From Tetragonia tetragonoides (lineage: Eukaryota > Streptophyta > Magnoliopsida > Caryophyllales > Aizoaceae), in assembly GCA_038025085.1 (NCBI GenBank), contig CM076140.1:38625501-38689500 (forward strand): 64,000 nucleotides of DNA. Reading direction: 5' to 3'. The position numbers and the translations under genes are program-made. Numbering within the stretch: the stretch's first letter is position 1; each line of letters opens with the position of its first letter. This document shows, piece after piece, positions 1 through 12,289 of the stretch. The notes beneath the pieces were generated by a model. That model saw only the letters and a list, made by a program, of their open reading frames with translations, ran no database searches and was not told the DNA's origin.

Positions 1-41
1 CGCAAGTTTCGAGGACGAAACTTTTTGTAAGGAGGGTAGAA
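1..41 (+). mobile_element. 3' end of a Ty3/gypsy element with polypurine tract
   Basis: The first 41 bases look like the end of the internal region of a Ty3/gypsy retrotransposon. The stretch TTTCGAGGACGAAACTTTTT followed by a purine run (AAGGAGGGTAGAA, about 29-41) is the usual junction before a plant Ty3/gypsy 3' LTR, and the LTR starts at 42. The rest of this element lies to the left of the window. The purine run is the probable plus-strand priming site. Confidence 0.75.
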
Positions 42-2764
42 TGTAATACCCCGAGTAATTATCATATTTTCATAATTTAGTTTTATGTTTTGTTAAATAA
101 AAGTATTTCCTTTTTAAAGTTGGGTGGTGATTAAATTAGCTAGTATGTAAATGTGGACTGGTATTGCTAATTGGGTTTTTCTTAGAACCGACTTCATTAG
201 CCTCCACCGCCTTTCTTTCCTTTTATGTTGATCAGTATAGAACCCCCACCCATTTTCTCTCTCACGCTCAAACCCTTACTCCATCTGCTCTGCCTCTAAA
301 CCCCACGACACCACCATCACCATGACTCTCTTTCACGTCTCACCACCATCTACTTCACTTCTCTCCCTCTCTTAAAACTTTACTGCGGGTGTTGCTAGTT
401 TGCTGGTGAAGGTCGAAGTTTTCTCTCTACTCTCAGTTCTGCATCACGCGAGGCTTTCTCTGTTCTCTGTTCTGTTTTTGCGTGTTGCTGTTGCTGTTGT
501 GTGCCATGGATTCCGGCGAGTCAAGCACCCAAACGCCACCTAGACGCTACCCAAGTCGATGCCTAGTTCGTCCTTTTAGTTGGTTTGTGTCCAGAAACCC
601 TAAGCCCTAAATTGATTTGGGTATTTAGTCATTAAATTCTGAATTGGGAATTTAATTTATCTATTCTGTTTATATGCATATATGATGGATGTTTGAGGAT
701 TGAACTGGAGGATTTATGATGCATAATTGCTTTCGGTGGTTCGATTAGATGTAACTTATATCTATTTCTTACAGTTCGGTTTCAGATTCATTTGAGTATA
801 CTATGTATATGAGTAATTGGATTGATTGATATGAAATTATGGTATAGTAGTAATTTGTGTAAATTCAGCTAGTAGTATGGTAGATACTAATGTTAAGCGT
901 GAGTATGTAAGTCTTGTTTATTGACCTGAAAACACCTATCTGTTGTTGATAGGTATGTTATCTACGTGCTTAGTATGCTTAGGAGGAAGAAAACAAATTG
1001 TTGGCTATTAGTTAAAGTATCTGAAATCTGAATACATGCTGTCCAGAATACTATATATAGTTGGATTAGAGTATCTGGAATCTAAATACATGCTGGCTAG
1101 AATACTATAGTTGGTGTATGGAAAGATATAAGTTTAGGTGATGATAAGGTGTGAGCAAATATGTTGTTCTTTTCTTAGTTTTATTTGCATCTTAAACCTA
1201 ATAGTAAAGTGTGAAAATAATAGTTATTACTTGAATTGAGAGCTTATTTATGCAAGCAAAGAGAGAACGTGAGCTATTATAATTCTTGTAGATGTACTGA
1301 CATGATATTTATTGTCTCAATTGCATGAAGTCGTATGAGTAAAAAAATGGTTGCTATTTAGTTATCTTTTACTGAGATTTGCCTTTCTGGGATGTAGTAG
1401 ATTATAACAAATGATTGAGGATGGCGAGTTATCGTCCTATGATGTGTATTTGTACAAGTTATATGTAAATGAGACTGATCATGTTAAGACTCTAGTTTAC
1501 AAGTTAAAGTGTGTAGGTTTGCTATGAGTTATTAGACCAATTGTTTACATGTTTGAGCTATTTCTGCTAGGTTGTGTTATACAAGTAAAGAAGTGAATCA
1601 AGAGAAAGAAAAGGAATGAGAATATATTCCTATGCTACGAGCTATGAATGTTATGAGCAAGTATATGACGTATTGTGTAAACGTCATAAGCGATAAAGGA
1701 CAGAAAACGTTAATAAAACCTACTAATCATTTAAAGTGGAAGATGACACTTGGTAGTTTAGGAACTTTTGGGTAACAACAGTTCGGGAGACGTCCCATAT
1801 GAGTTTTGAACTGGGACCCCAGTTGTGTCCTAGCCCCCAGATGTGGCTATTGACCCCCAGATGTGGTCAACAGTTCCGATGAGCCCCCAGATGTGGCTAA
1901 GCGACCCCCAGATGTAGTCGGACGGTTCTAAATGCCCCCAGATGTGGCAGCCCTAGGATTCTAACCTCCCTTGTGCCAAGTTAAAAGTGTGAAGCTACCA
2001 AACTAAAGTTAAAGAAGAACAATTGAGCTAACAAGAGTATAAGACACGAGAAAGATGTAAATGACAAGCAATTTATGTTTCCTGGGTGGTTCTTGTTGGT
2101 GCCTTCTTTATTATGACTGCCATATTATAAGTCAGAGCAGATAGACTGGAACTATTAGTTGTTGATGTTTTATATACTATAAGTGTAATGGTTTACAGCT
2201 TAAGTGGGATTCATGTAAGGGTTTTATGTGAGTTATACATATATGTGTATATCTTGAAATGAATTTAAGATGGTCTTTACGTGATTGATGTGAGTTACTC
2301 AGTTCATGCTGACCCGTTTTCGGGCTATCACCCACGATGCGAATCGTGTATGTATTTCTCTGGTGACAGATTATTTGTATGCAGGTTATTTTGTGGTGAG
2401 GACGCTCCAGATAGTAGCCGAATAGAGTCTTGGCAAGAAGAGCTTGCTATTAGATTTAAATTATATTTCTAGCTTACTGATTAAATGCAATAAATAGACC
2501 ATTCTAATAATTCACAAAATTATTACTAGGAGTCAATTGAAGAGCCTTAAACTCATTCGTATGAGTGAGTGTGGCGGTAGCACCCGGATTTTATTAGAGT
2601 CTTCCGCTGGGTTGGTTGGATTTTGTTTTAATATTCTGTTTAAGCAGGTTTTGAAAATTCGATAATTTGGGATGCCTATTTACCAAAGACGCTCTGCCGA
2701 AATTTTGGCTCGAATTTTATTGATTTCTATTTATGTATTTTAGTAGAAAATTCGGGGTGTTACA
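42..2764 (+). repeat. 3' LTR (2.7 kb) of a Ty3/gypsy element, unrelated to the Tat-like family
   Basis: A long terminal repeat starts TGTAATACCCCGAG at 42 and ends CGGGGTGTTACA at 2764, giving a TG...CA repeat of 2,723 bp with imperfect inverted ends. It follows a purine tract and is flanked on the right by integrase sequence of another element, so it is the 3' LTR of an element inserted in that integrase. The matching 5' LTR, and therefore the target duplication, are outside the window. The length and the TGTAATACCCC start suggest a chromovirus/Tekay-like element, but no protein domain is present to prove this. It contains the hairpin array at 1813-1949. A 63-codon open frame at 2281-2472 has no recognisable similarity and I do not call it a gene. 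Confidence 0.85.
1813..1949 (+). repeat. Array of six short hairpins with a constant 9-nt loop and covarying stems
   Basis: Six units in 137 bp share a central CCCAGATGT (CCCAGTTGT in the first). In each unit the bases on the two sides are complementary, but they differ from unit to unit: GGAC/GTCC, TAGCC/GGCTA, TTGACC/GGTCAA, AGCC/GGCT, CGAC/GTCG and TGCC/GGCA. Change on one arm is matched by change on the other, as expected if a stem-loop in RNA or single-stranded DNA is maintained. The array lies in the second half of the LTR. I know of no named element with this form. Confidence 0.75.
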
Positions 2765-3060
2765 CATGTTTACAGATGAAAGACGCCTACGGACCCTAGA
2801 CCATTCCCACATGTACCAGCCACGCATGGCAAGATCTTCCAACAAAAAGGTTCGACCTCGGAATTTAAAGGAAGGGACTTAGTTTGGAAAGAATTACGTG
2901 CTATCTTCCCCAGAGCCAAATTCCGACCAAACTGGTCCGGTTCGTTTATCATCAAAGACATTCTGCCAGGAGGCGCAGTCAGACTCATGGATATTGATGG
3001 CATCGAGTTCAGTCAGCTCACCAATATTGGCCAACTGAAGAAGTGCTACGTAAAAAAAAA
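2765..3060 (+). pseudogene. Ty3/gypsy integrase C-terminal fragment (copy A)
   Basis: This is the last part of a Ty3/gypsy integrase, which inserts the cDNA into the host chromosome. Reading in two frames gives the features of the integrase C-terminus: HSHMYQPRMA, then KKVRPRNLKEGD, then FRPNWSGSFIIKDILPGG and VRLMDIDGIEFSQL, ending near QLKKCYV before an A-rich tract. The same segment occurs in reverse in copy B (27719-28005). A frameshift near 2878 breaks the frame. The zinc-binding and catalytic parts are absent, cut off by the LTR that ends at 2764. The fragment is convergent with the DUF7745-like gene on the other strand. Confidence 0.85.
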
Positions 3061-3366
3061 AAAATCCGAAATTTTTTAAAAAAAGAGACGTACACAATTT
3101 GAACAAACTACGCTGGTCTGATTCCACACTGGATACGTAGGTAACCCTTTTAAAGGGCCCGGTCAAAATCAATCAAAAATTCCATTCAACTCATTCAAAA
3201 AGGAATAATCTTTATTCAAACTGAACGAATAAGCTTACATTGCCAAAAATTAAACTTCCTAAGGTTACAAAAAATAATAATAATAATGCAACTATGAGGG
3301 TTTAAGCTAAACAAATTCTTCTTATTATTTTTTAAAAAACTAGACTTGCTTTCTAAGAAAACTACA
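3061..3366. other. Spacer between the convergent integrase and DUF7745-like gene ends (copy A)
   Basis: This 0.3-kb non-coding stretch lies tail-to-tail between the pol 3' end (+) and the antisense DUF7745-like gene (-). It has A/T-rich tracts and an AATAATAATAA run near 3272-3285. The same spacer occurs in copy B at 27395-27718. It probably carries the polyadenylation signals of the antisense gene, but I cannot assign one. Confidence 0.5.
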
Positions 3367-4768
3367 TTAATCCTTCTTCCCTTTAGAATGCTTCGTCGAA
3401 GAGTTCTTCTTTGAAGGACCCTGGCTTGAGGACGACCTATGATCGCTCCCTTGAGCTGGGGGCTTGCCTCTTTTCAGTACGATAGCCTCCCACTTGAGGC
3501 CCTTCCGTTCTTTTCTTGCTTCCTGTTCTTGAGTCATACTTAGGCCTTTGTTGGTCCCACTCCTCATGAGGAAAGGCTCGTCTCGCTTCTCTATCACTGC
3601 AGGAAAGCCAGTTCAAGTAGGTCTCAGAAACTTGAGTTGGGGCAATCACCCGAGGTACAATCTAGCGGTCCCGGCTACGCAATACTTTCCCCACTCCGCA
3701 GCAAATTCAGTGGTTAAAGCAACGTTAGTTGGTCTCGTAGTCTCCTGGCGAGGGATAACCTGCCTCAACCCGTATTGCCTCATGACCCTAGAGGTGAAGA
3801 AGAAAGTAGTCTTGTACAGACCCAGTATGGTAGTATGAAGAACCAAATTGTCACAAGCCACTAAGGAAGTCAAGCTCCACCAGGACACATGCCAACGGAT
3901 AACAGGTCATGCATGGAAAAAGGCATCCCATTCAGCAAGGGACTTTTCAGAATATAGCCTTTTCCTAACCAAGTACCTAGCCGCAGTATAAGTTTTCTTT
4001 GACTAGGCTCGAGGGACACGAGCTATCATATGCTCTGGTGACTCTATTAGCCTCAGATGCTCACATAACCAAATTTGAAGCAGCAGGGGGCTGCCAGAAA
4101 AAGCTTTGTGAGGAGAGATTTTCAACCTGTCAAGCCCAATAATAGTTTCCCCTACAACCAGATGTAGAAGAGAATGCCCTTCAACCATTGGATTAACCAC
4201 TCGCAGCAAACGAGGCTCTACCCAAGTTAGGCGATTCTGCATTAGCAAACAATTGGCGGTTTAACAGGCAAAGTACAAAAGCCTGCCGGCGACAACGCCT
4301 GAATATTGCATCCTTTTCAGAAGAAATAGCAAACTTTTCACAGAGTTGAACGAAGTCCACATCGACACCAAGAACCATGCTTTTGGCTTCTGCAGATGAC
4401 AACCCTAGGGATTTCCTATACTGAGCACTAAAGCCACCTCTCAAATACGGCATAGCTGGAGGAAAAACATTAGGCATATTGGTGAGCGCAGCAAATTCTT
4501 CAACTAAAGGGCATAATTCAGAGTTACCAAAGCGAAAGACATGCAAGTCGGGGTCCCAATAATTCAAAGCAGATCGAAGAAGGGGACACAATATTTTGGT
4601 TGGTCTTAAAGTTAGCAAGGCAGAAACATGGAACGAAGCCAACTCAAGTTTGTCTTCTATGGTCAGATTTTTGCACCAAGCATCGAATAGGTTTTCAAAA
4701 GATTTTACCATGGTAGAAGATTTGAGAAATTTGGGAGAGCTAAAAGCCTGAAGGTGATACAACATCAA
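3367..4768 (-). pseudogene. DUF7745-like antisense gene of copy A (frameshifted)
   Basis: This single-exon gene lies antisense to pol, between integrase and PMD. Its first 180 codons are open (start near 4765, alternative start at 4711 giving MVKSFENLFDAWCKN). They show the plant family I recall as DUF7745, related to plant mobile domain proteins: an N-terminal helical part, then WDPDLHVFRFGNSELCPLVE, the usual marker, then EEFAALTNMP. The biochemical role is unknown. A 1-nt insertion near 4205 shifts the frame; the reading continues as LRVVNPMVEGHSLLHL and on through VMRQYGLRQVIP to a Lys/Ser-rich tail (STKHSKGKKD) ending at 3367. Further stops and shifts occur near 3910 and 3650. Copy B has the same gene at 26009-27394. 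Upstream lie a TATA-like TATAAAGA (minus strand, about 4780) and a palindrome cluster, so it probably had its own promoter. Confidence 0.75.
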
Positions 4769-5278
4769 GCACCCCGTAAATCTTCTTTATAGGCAAAAAT
4801 ACGGGCCAGAAGAAGTCAGAAATTAACGAAAAAGCCCAAACCAGAGCCGTAAGCGGCCCTGACCAGCACCGCTAGCGGCCTTAGCCCGCAGCACAGCGCC
4901 GCTAGCGGCCCTGACCTTGGTTTTTCCTCTCGCTCCAGCCCGCCCCATTGATCCAGTCTGCTCGATTTAAGCCCAGTTTTTATACGCGCGCGCTGAATTA
5001 CAAAGACCGAGACTCTCCTAGTTTTATCTTTTGTATTTCTTTTTTTTTTTTTTTTCATTTTTTTTAGGGGGTATTATATGTGTAATTTTTTCTTTTTCTT
5101 GCAAATTTTTACCTTTTTCTTTTCCTTAAATTAAGGCCTTTTCCTACTGCATAACACATTGCATACTTAGAGATCAGATGGGCATAATCGAGTCATCATA
5201 TCATACATATCATAAAAATGCATAAAAACAGGAGTTCAAAATCTCAAGGTCAATGTCTACAAGGAGATCCAACACCGC
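4769..5278 (-). promoter_or_regulatory. Promoter of the copy A DUF7745-like gene with a GCCGCTAGCGGC cluster
   Basis: Between the PMD stop and the DUF7745-like start, 4845-4920 holds three tandem copies of the CCGCTAGCGG motif (one decayed; the one at 4908-4919 is the perfect palindrome GCCGCTAGCGGC). On the minus strand a TATA-like box follows at about 4780-4790, some 60 bp downstream. The rest is A/T-rich with a poly-T tract at 5039-5056. The same arrangement occurs in copies B (25843-25990) and C (46339-46500). Regulatory function is inferred from this recurring position. Confidence 0.6.
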
Positions 5279-7659
5279 TCAGCCAGAGTCGTCATCACCG
5301 TTGCTGTCAGCCTCATCATCAATGGATAGCCCCTGACCATAGTTCCCAGTCGAATAATGGAGAGAAGAGCTATAAATGGGCCTGATGTTGTCGGGCCTCA
5401 TGTCCCGCCTATCATATGCTGGTGCGCGCATAGGCGTACCAGCCGGAAACCCCGCGGCGAAAAAGCACTCTGTGGCCTGACTGGCAAAATCCATAGCCAC
5501 ATCCTGATACGAAGGCCCAGTATGAGGCACATCCCATCCAGGGGCGTTCGCCCAACCTCCATCCATGGGGGTAACAATGGGCCTGCTATCAACAGAAGGC
5601 TAAAAACCCACAGGGGAGAACATCTCAGGAATGTACGGCACAAAAGGTCCAGGCGCCTCATCAACAGGAGGCATGGTCACAGCTACAGGAGGTGAACGAG
5701 CAAGGGACGGTCTCCTCGCCGAAGAGGCCCTCGCAGCAGAAGAATGTCGAGGTTCCACCGAGGACGAAGACTGAGACATCTGCAGACAATCAAGATCGAG
5801 ATGTTAAGTTAATCACTTCACTTAGCTAAACAAAGGATAAAAGTCGACTTACATCAAGGGTCCGAGACCGAGAACTCTTCCCCTTGCCCATCACCCGGCC
5901 ATAGCCTTTCTTCAAACGTTGAATGAGCTTGAAGATTTGAAAGGTCTGCTCCCGGTTCAACTGAAAAAAAAAAAAGCAACACAAACACAAGGGATAGAGT
6001 CAGCACTCAAAGGCAAACACAAAGACAAGAAGGGATAAAAAGGAGCTTACCCCCGTACAACCATCAGGCAAGGACAAGCCCTCCACGGTCTCTCCGTCAG
6101 CCATGTGTAAAGGGAACTCCTCTATTATGCGTCCCCCGCTCTCCCTAATGTACCTCACCTCATTAGTCGGCAAGGTCACGCTTGGGGGCTTGCCCTGAGG
6201 AACTCTAGAATGGGACCTCCTGGGACCCTGAGGAGCTAGACGATCTGCCTGCGAGACACAAGAAATCAGTATATCACACGTATAGCTAAAAAGATGCAGA
6301 TAAATTTCTAACCTCAGACGATCCAAGCAGTAAGCCAGGTACATGGCCGTGCGGTCCAAGCCGACAACCTTCCACGTAAGAAACTCCGTGGCCGCCATAC
6401 CATGGGTCACGACCCCCAAGTCCTGCACGCTCAGACCATGTAGATAGAACATGGTCAAGGGAGGATCCTTCGGAACCAAGTGGCTACCCAAGGTGAGGTA
6501 AACCAGCCGAGTCAAACGGTCCCCCAAGTACCATACAAAGCCAAATGGCCCCTCGAAGACCACCCACAAGGAAAATACTCTAAAGGACTCCATGGTGATG
6601 TGAGGCGGGACCCGAAGAATATCATCAAATGCGGACCATGACACCTGCAATTTACCAGTTCAAAAGTTCATTCACACCAAATGGACCAAGAAAAAAATGC
6701 ACAAGTCAACAACAACATACCATAGAAGCAACATGGCTCTCAAAGATAGCCCGAAAATGCTCCAGAGAGGTAAACGAGTGGTTATCCCTACCAATCCACT
6801 GTGAACCTAGTGGGAACATCCTCAAACCAGGACGGTGAGGACTGAAAGCCGGAAAATACTCAAAGAACCACAGCTGCCATACAAGCAAACAAGTAAGCTC
6901 CAACTCCAAAAGCACGCACGTGCAAAGAAAAAAAGAGAGAAGAAACAGATGGGCCTACCTCCAGTATCCTCCACGGGCCTGAGATAAACGCCCTCTCACT
7001 CGTTGGCTTAGGCCTGCAATCCGACGACACCATCTCACCAAGGAAGCATAAGCAGAAGCACCAAAGTTGAACTCATGAACCTTGGTCAAATCCTCTAAAC
7101 ATGTCAAGAAACCGACTTGACATACGCTCTTCTTCTGAGCGAAAATGGTCGACCCCCTGCAAACAAGCCAGGAAAATACGAGATCTCTACCCCTCGGTAA
7201 GCCCCTGCTCCGCCAAATTCGCCCAGAACCGCACCAAAGAAACTCGATCCTTATCAAAATGGGCATACACAGGCCCATAAAGCTCGAGCAAACTGTCACT
7301 CTGTTGCCAATAATTCGCTTCATACCGAATACGACGCCCTCTAAAGGATAGACCCGTCTGCACAGCAAACTGATAAGGGGTGGGGAACATCTCTTCTACA
7401 AGCGTATGAAAAGTGTTCGTGGAATCCCTTGAACCTCTCCAATAGCCCCCTAGCGATAATCCTAGAATCTCCAGAGTGACAAGCAGGGATAACGGTCAAG
7501 AAATGGTCAAAACCCGAGCCCAATACCAAAATCCTAGCTCTAATTGAAAAAGCCTCTAACATTATAGCCCAATGGGAGGTAGCCCATGAGCCTGCAACAA
7601 ACCACCAACACCCTAGCCAACAAAAAAAATAAATCCTCAACACCCCATATACTACAAAT

Positions 7660-8070
7660 CACTACTACAAAATGAGTCTAAGCCAACACGGCTAAAGTGT
7701 CGTATTAAGGCGTAAAAATGTCACCTTAAGGAAAGTGTGACACTTTCTCAAGTGTTGTATTAGCTAATGTCGCCTTAGCTCCATACCAACACTTTTCCTT
7801 AGAATAGCCACCACTTTGAAAAAGTGTTGCTTCTATTATCAATGCCAACACTTTTTCAAAGCAACACTTTTTTGACTTAAATACGACACTTCCTTTAACT
7901 TTTTCATCAATTTAAGACGACTCTTTTTCCTAACAAGTACAACACTTTTGCAGTTTCTAGCCAAGATAATCCAGCACTTTTTCCTGTCAAATACAACACT
8001 TCACTTTGTTTTTTACAATATTTTATTTTATCAAGACCAACACTTTCTCTTATTCTCCCATCAGTAAAAG
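7660..8070. repeat. CACTA terminal and subterminal repeats, left end
   Basis: The terminal inverted repeat is followed by about 400 bp rich in AACACTT/AAGTGTT cores in both orientations (for example AGTGTTGCTT, CCAACACTTT, ACAACACTTTT). The matching region at the other end is 14505-14772. In CACTA elements such arrays bind the TNPA-type protein. Confidence 0.85.
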
Positions 8071-8999
8071 CAGCCTTGTCTCAACTTATTGATTTAATGC
8101 TATGCAAATTAATGAGAACATAAAGCTGCGCACTATTATTGTCACCATGACTTAATAAAAATACTAGCATATATTTATCATAATCATTCTAGTGCAAATC
8201 GAGTCATAATATTGCTTACAATGTTCCAAATATAACATACAGAATATTTTTCATCACCAAAAGATGTTCACTGTATGTCAAATCCAAAATATAATTAAGT
8301 AGCCTGATTTACAACCTCCAAAAACCTAATCATATGTATAATCAATCCTGATCCAAACGTATTCTTGCATGAACCAGCAATACAATCCGATCCTAATTGC
8401 ATATCCACTACCAACCGTCTTGACAAAAATTATAACAACCGCAAAAATATAACCTGATACATAAAAGCAACAATGGATCTTGTTAGCCTTAATTTTCAGA
8501 AGCTGTCACAAATAAATAAATAAATAAAATCCAGCACATTTTCCTGCAAACACAATAGTAGCAAAAACCAAACATGTAACACCCCCGATTTACTAGTAAA
8601 ATAAATTAATAAAAATCTATAGACTCAAGACAAAATTTTGGCAGAGTTCCGTTTGAAAATAGACAACCCATTCTAAAAAGAGTTATGAAAAACCTGCATT
8701 TACAAAAATATAAACCAATATCGTTCACATGATTGTCACACAACTCAACCCAAGTCAATTTGATAGTATAGTGCAAATCAATATAATACAACTCAGGGTC
8801 AAGGAGAGGACACCATACACAATACAGATCAAAACAACCAGTTCTATACTCATCTTATGGTCAAATTCCAAACTTACCCCAGCATGATGTTACATAAATG
8901 TAAGAAGTAATCCTTCACACAACATAGGGCAAGTACACATAACTACACAAGTACGGATTCATCATTCATATAAGACACATACCTCAATTAGATGAAGAC
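8071..8999. other. CACTA internal non-coding DNA, left side
   Basis: This is A/T-rich DNA between the left subterminal repeats and the stop of the Transposase_24-like gene. At 8575 a TGTAACACCCCCGATTT occurs, which resembles the start of a Ty3/gypsy LTR, but no matching end or internal region follows. I see no gene here. Confidence 0.4.
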
Positions 9000-11919
9000 T
9001 CAAGTTAAATATTGTCTCGCAACTTCAGGAGGTAGTCTTTCTATAAGCTTCTGCACAACACTTTCAACTATTTTGTCCCTCTCGCTTTGAAGTTCTTTTC
9101 GCATATCTTCTAGCTCAGCCCTTTGCCTTTCGTGGTCTGCCTCAAGCTCTGCCTTTTTCTGTTCATGGTCTGCCTCAAACTCCTTGCGCATTTCCAGCAA
9201 CTGGCTCTTTTTAGTCTCAAGTACACTAGCTTTTAGTGATTCCACAAACTCCCCAGACACCATATATGATGTTTCACTGCCAGTTACCTTCTTTAACATC
9301 TTGTTAGTGACACCCCGACCATATAATCTACGATGACCATCATACTCCCTGGGCATCACTGCAAGAAAAGGATCTACCACACTACCACTTCCATCTTCAG
9401 GCTGCTTGTAGTTCTTCATGGCTTCCTGTAAAAAACATTGAAAAAGTAAAACCACCCAATTTAGATCAATTGGGATCAATAATGAAAGTATAATGGATGT
9501 CCAGTTTTGTGATATAATTAGTCTTACAATCTTCTTTGCCGTGTCATCATATGGCTCGACATATATGTTACCCTCTTTTCTTTTTCGTGTTCGCTCAAAC
9601 ATCTGAGATAAAGAAGGTGGCTCTTTCTTCGGATCCTCATTTTTCTGTAGAAGTTATAAAAATAAAAAATAATAAAATAATAAAATAATAAAATAATAAA
9701 AAAAATAAAAACAAGATATGAAGTTGATATCAAACCAAGTCGAAAAGTAAAGCAACTTTGCCAATTTCTGAAGTTATACCCTGTAATTTTGTCATGAATA
9801 TAGTGGCCAGACATATATTTCTTACTAATTCGTCACGTATTCTTGCAAAACTTTTTGGACCAGCTGTGTGCATATTTTTCAAACACTTGCGGTGATCCCT
9901 TAAAATTGAACAACGTTTCTGCACATATGTGTTTATGAGATGTATATCTAAGATAAGAAAACACGACTGGAATTTTTTTTAGCAATGTAAATTATAACTA
10001 ATAAAGTACCTTCTCTTCCTTCTTATTCCATATGGATAATAATTGCAGGAAGTCCTCATCTGTAATCCCTTTAGGTCGATTCTTCCATCTACTTTTGTTG
10101 TCCTTTTGTTCATAGAAATGTTTACGCTTAAGCCAACATTTGTATCCTCTCCTTAAAGCTCCAACAGAGCTTAGCACCCACCTTTTGGCAAAATCGGGTA
10201 CAATGTATTTCTCCTAAGAATGGGAATTAGAACAACATTTCATATTGTTCTAAAAATATTATAACCATCATAGAACCAAACTGACAGTACAAAGTAGCTT
10301 AGACACTTACCAACACATACTCCCAAATCTTTTCTTTATGTGGTACTTTATGCCAAGACCTGTAGGTCAATGGTGCGTAACTGCTATTACGAGCTATTGT
10401 ACCCAAGAAACCAGAGAACTGTCCCACTACATCTTTCTCCTGTGTCACCGGTCCTATAGGTTGCCCATACTCATTGCAGATAATAACTTGACGTTCCTTT
10501 CGCATATGTACATGATGCAGCATGGTCGCCCCCCTTCTCTTTTTAGATATATTAACTAAAATACCAAACTCTATCTGATTAAAAATACACGTGTTTAGAA
10601 AATAAAACGTAAATGTTGAAATTCAAGTTACCTTCTTTTTCTAATTGAGGGACTTCTTCAAGGTTGTCTTTTTCAAATGCATTAATATCATAATTTTCAG
10701 TATCACTTTCATCATCTGAATGGATGTCATCTCTATCGTCATCTTCTGTGGCATTTATACCAGCTTCTAGTAACATCTGATCAATATCTTGGTCCTCACC
10801 TTCTATATCAGCTTCATTCACATCATTCAAATCTGATTCATCGTCATATCATCAACATGATAAATTAAAAATTGTAAGGACCATAACAGTTTGCACCCAG
10901 TTTTTATATTTTCATAAGTTCAACTTTAACTCACAAATCAAATGGTGCTGGAATAAGTACAAGAAAATAGACGGGATAGAGCTTCTATAAAATCAGAATA
11001 AACCCAATTTATAATGAGAAGAAACAACTTGAGATCCTCTAGACATGTCCATGAACTAAACTGACTAGAGGATGCATGACAATAAATCAAAACCACAAAA
11101 ACTTTGAAGGAACTAAAATGATAAATATACCGTCAAGCCCCATGTCATGGTCCCCATCCTGATCTCCATTGTTTGCATTAAATAACTTGCGCCTAGGTCC
11201 GCTTGTTTGTTGTGATTGTTTCCTTTGCAAGACCATTTCCCCCAAAGTCATAGTTGTCCTTGAATGATTCTTCTTTGGATCATTTCTATGAAACAATTGC
11301 TCACTTTGCTCCTGGTTGTCCTCAAATTGCAACTTATGTTGTGATATACCAGAGAGGGTTGGAAATGTTGTCTTTGGGTGACTCATTCTCATAGCATGTC
11401 TATCAACCAAGTAATCATTTTGCTGAAGACCTTCCGCAAGTCCCATTCCAAGTCGAGGAACAGTATGGTTAGGAGCAACAACTCGACGATGCTTCGTGAA
11501 ATTTACATATTTGCTCATTGACATTGGTGCTATAAACTGTTGTCGCTGTCGGCTTACCTAAAAAAATAGAGTACATGCATTACTTTGTGTGTAAAAAAAG
11601 ATACAGAAAATTTAGTGAAATCAGATTTAATTACCGTTTTGGGTAGTCTAACACTTGTAGCACTTTCTTCAGCGTCATCTCCTTCATGACCATTGAAATC
11701 AGGGATATACTCTGGATCTTTCTCATTAGTAGCTTTTGATTTTCCTTTCTTTTTCTTGACTTGCTAACTATCCGCCAGACTTGTCAAAGAAGTGAAAGCT
11801 CTTTTCACTCCCAAATCTCGCAATCTTTGTTGATTCTCTTGAATCCTCAACAATTTCTGCTTTTCATAAGCATTCAAACTATTATGGGCATTGTTCTCGT
11901 GCTTATTAGTTTTCCCCAT
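9000..11919 (-). pseudogene. CACTA-encoded Transposase_24 (Ptta/En/Spm, TNPA-like) gene, 8 exons
   Basis: This is a minus-strand gene with exons, in reading order, 11919-11635, 11557-11131, about 10832-10632, 10555-10311, 10213-10010, 9918-9780, 9644-9528 and 9425-9000, joined by GT-AG introns (the start of exon 3 is uncertain). The middle has the hallmarks of the plant Transposase_24 family: RQVIICNEYGQPIGP, then FLGTIARN, YRSWHKVPHKEKIWEY, a Cys-poor basic part, and RTRKRKEGNIYVEP in exon 7. Exon 3 is very acidic. The C-terminus is a coiled coil with two repeats of EADHE-KKAELEADHERQRAE type. Such proteins bind the subterminal repeats and assist the TNP2 transposase. A TAG stop follows LTSLADS near the middle of exon 1, so the product from this start would be short; otherwise frames are well kept. 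The first ATG (11919) is my best guess. Confidence 0.75.
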
Positions 11920-12289
11920 TGGTCTGCTGGAAATGAAGAAGGTCAGTGAGATGTAACAACAACATAACAAATTATTAAGGAAAATAACCAAAGCATGTCT
12001 GCAAGCTGCTCCTAAAAAGTAACAACTGCATAACATAAATACAATAAACAGTCTCAATAATGGAAAAAGTGATCGCTGAATTCAAAAGCAAAATTTGAAA
12101 ATAGAAAGAGGGATTAAAATAAAGCCAATAACCACTCACGAGATGTTCATCTGAAATAAATCCTTACATAACATAGGAACCAGAGCAATACTAAAAAAAA
12201 AAAGTAAAAAAAAAAAATCAGTGTTCATGATTGTTATCATCATTTTCTTCATCGGCTTGCATCCAATCCCATAATGTATCATCATTATC

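Noticed and set aside
2281..2472. A 63-codon open frame with four Cys residues within the first LTR
   Set aside because: No similarity to a family I know, the start is not a clear ATG, and it lies in a non-coding LTR. Chance is the simplest explanation.
8575..8600. TGTAACACCCCCGATTT inside the CACTA element, resembling the start of a Ty3/gypsy LTR
   Set aside because: No matching LTR end, polypurine tract or retrotransposon coding sequence is nearby, so it cannot be called an insertion.
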